A stretch of 64,000 nucleotides of DNA from positions 1-64,000 of the forward strand of contig JAXMGX010000006.1 in the NCBI GenBank assembly GCA_046347045.1. Direction: 5' to 3'. The notes beneath the pieces were generated by a model. The model was not told where the DNA came from. It ran no database searches and saw nothing but the letters and a program-made list of their open reading frames with translations. Below are positions 62,583-64,000 of this stretch, piece after piece. The stretch is from ZC4RG30 sp046347045 (GTDB lineage Bacteria > Pseudomonadota > Gammaproteobacteria > Steroidobacterales > Steroidobacteraceae). The position numbers and the translations under genes are program-made. Numbering within the stretch: the first letter of the stretch is position 1; each line of letters opens with the position of its first letter.

Positions 62583-63737
62583 ATGATGGGGGGCACAGAA
62601 GCGCCGCCGGCCAGTCCGGAGCAGTTGCGCATGACGCGGCTGGTCAGGAGCTGCGTGGTGCTGCTGCTGGCCGCGGTGGTCATCTTCAGTCGCACCATCG
62701 CCGTGCCCGCGCTGGCCGCGGTGCTGCTGTCGATTGCGTTGTTCTCGCTGGTGAACCGGCTGGCGCGATTGGGGATACCGCGCGCCCTGGCTGCAGCAGT
62801 GGTGCTGCTGGTGCTGGTGGGCGCCAGCGGAAGTGCGCTGTATGCCGTGCGCAAACCCATCGTCCAGCTTGCCGCGCGCGGTCCGGAACTGGTGGCGGCC
62901 GGGCACCGGCTGCTGCAGCGGATCGCCTCCGACGCGCCTCCGCGGGCCGCGGGCAGGCAGAGCGCCATCGTGCAGGAAGTGGTGACGCGGCAGGGCGAAC
63001 AGGCGGCGCTGGTGGATGTGATGGCGCCGGTGGCGCGCCACATCGGCGCGTCGCTGGTGGCCATCGGCACCAGCCTCGTGCTGTGCTACTTCATCCTCAC
63101 CTGCGGCACCAGCGTGGGCCGCGCGGCGCTGGGCGCCGTGCGCGCGCGCAGCAACCGCCGCGTGTGGCTGCGCATCTGCGGCTCCATTCGCGTGCAGGCC
63201 GCGCACTACCTGCAGATCGTCGCGCTCATCAACGTGGCGTTTGGCCTGGTGACTGGCGTCATGCTGGCCGTGATCGGCGTCGATGACGCGCCGGCCTATG
63301 GCGTCATTGCGGGCCTGATGAACTTCATCCCCATCCTCGGTGCGATGATCACCACCTGCGTGCTGCTGGCCGGCGGCCTCGCCGAGCATGGATTGAACGC
63401 CACCATCCTGCTGCCGCCGGCGCTGTTCCTGCTGCTGCATCTGCTGGAATCGCAATTCGTCACGCCGCAGCTTCTGGGGCGCCGGCTGCTGCTCAATCCA
63501 CTGGTGCTGATTGCCGGCGTGCTGGTGGGCGCGGCGGCCTGGGGCGCGGGCGGTGCCTTTCTTGCGGTGCCCATGCTTACTTCACTGAAACTGGCGCTGG
63601 ATGCGAATGCCGATACGCATCGCTGGGGCCAGGTACTGGGGCGCGGCGCGCTGCTGGATTCCCGGTCGGAAGAGATGCGACGGGCGCGCCTGCGCCGCGG
63701 TCCACGCGGCGGGCGCCCCGCGGCTTCGAAGGGTTGA
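62583..63737 (+). CDS. AI-2E family transporter (PerM/YdiK-type)
   Basis: The 384-residue permease has seven to eight helices and the family motif 'IAGLMNFIPILGAMITTCVLL' (PxxG). The loop 'LLESQFVTPQLLGRRLLLNPLVLI' is also typical. These proteins export small molecules or organic ions, and the AI-2 claim is not general. ATGs at 62583 and 62586 are both usable. The basic C-terminus is not conserved. Confidence 0.9.
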   Translation: MMGGTEAPPASPEQLRMTRLVRSCVVLLLAAVVIFSRTIAVPALAAVLLSIALFSLVNRLARLGIPRALAAAVVLLVLVGASGSALYAVRKPIVQLAARGPELVAAGHRLLQRIASDAPPRAAGRQSAIVQEVVTRQGEQAALVDVMAPVARHIGASLVAIGTSLVLCYFILTCGTSVGRAALGAVRARSNRRVWLRICGSIRVQAAHYLQIVALINVAFGLVTGVMLAVIGVDDAPAYGVIAGLMNFIPILGAMITTCVLLAGGLAEHGLNATILLPPALFLLLHLLESQFVTPQLLGRRLLLNPLVLIAGVLVGAAAWGAGGAFLAVPMLTSLKLALDANADTHRWGQVLGRGALLDSRSEEMRRARLRRGPRGGRPAASKG

Positions 63738-63739
63738 CG

Positions 63740-63949
63740 CTACTTCTTGTCCTCCACTTTGTCCTTGAGGTTCTGCGCGGCGTCTTCCACTTTGTCAGCC
63801 GCCTTCTCGGCGCCTTCCTTCACGTCCTTTGCCGCCTCGTCGAGCTTCTCGCCGGCGCGTTCGGCCGGACCTTTCTGCTCACAGCCGGCGAGGCCGCCTC
63901 CCAGCAGTCCGCCCAGCATCGCCACCAGCACCAGTTGTCTTGCACGCAT
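63740..63949 (-). CDS. Small lipoprotein with Lys/Glu-rich helix
   Basis: The 69-residue protein has a signal peptide with lipobox LAGC (Cys23) followed by an amphipathic coiled helix of repeated 'KxxExAxDKxxD' type, similar to entericidin or apolipoprotein-like small envelope proteins. It is convergent with the AI-2E gene, 2 nt apart. No specific family is named. Confidence 0.75.
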   Translation of the reverse strand: MRARQLVLVAMLGGLLGGGLAGCEQKGPAERAGEKLDEAAKDVKEGAEKAADKVEDAAQNLKDKVEDKK

Positions 63950-64000
63950 GTTGATTGTTCTCCGGATTGCAAACGACCCTAGTCTGTAGGTGCCGACAGA

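Overview
The window looks like the chromosome of a high-GC gammaproteobacterium. The gene order pilMNOPQ - aroK - aroB - dgt, the divergent tesA / ybbA-ybbP pair, an OxyR and a class I photolyase all fit, and DUF6502 genes together with exopolysaccharide-type genes suggest the Steroidobacter/Nevskia/Xanthomonadales side. The exact lineage cannot be fixed from this sequence alone.

1-17.9 kb is a biosynthetic region. The end of a modular polyketide synthase gene (AT end, ACP, docking tail) runs into a termination NRPS (C-A-PCP-TE; the adenylation code reads as glycine; the TE has a Cys nucleophile) and an integral membrane acyltransferase. Facing these is a minus-strand operon: carrier protein, GH2 glycosidase-like protein, a two-domain alpha/beta hydrolase, a membrane acyltransferase, an acyl-CoA dehydrogenase-like protein, an amino acid:[carrier protein] ligase (a truncated seryl-tRNA synthetase homologue) and a DUF1839 protein. 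Several joints are 4-bp start/stop overlaps. This gives two independent ways of loading an amino acid on a carrier protein side by side, and is the most interesting system here. A flavin reductase-MarR fusion, a methyltransferase and a VanZ-like protein follow.

17.9-25.6 kb holds sugar-nucleotide/exopolysaccharide genes (ugd, fcl, gmd), an IS21-family element and a truncated unknown gene. Every gene in this block is broken by several small indels, although overall lengths and motifs are those of intact genes. This points to poor consensus quality rather than decay. Isolated frameshifts of the same kind occur in the NRPS gene (about 1170), in the gene at 25.0-25.6 kb and in mrcA (about 27600).

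25.6-38.2 kb is core genome: mrcA (PBP1A), the type IV pilus operon pilMNOPQ, an Ig-like-domain lipoprotein set between pilQ and aroK, then aroK, aroB and dgt.

38.2-42.0 kb is a small island that looks AT-richer by eye. It has three diverged DUF6502 genes around a secreted protein built from 16 GIIGTG decapeptide repeats, which has its own strong promoter and terminator.

42-64 kb is compact housekeeping and stress sequence: fadD, tesA/ybbAP, a membrane metallophosphoesterase, a DUF4139 protein, a degenerate EAL protein, LysR, an acyl-CoA dehydrogenase, photolyase, an LCAT-like lipase, OxyR, nitroreductase, GNAT, then a DUF1328-DUF883-YqjE-like-small protein-SOD-AI-2E transporter run.
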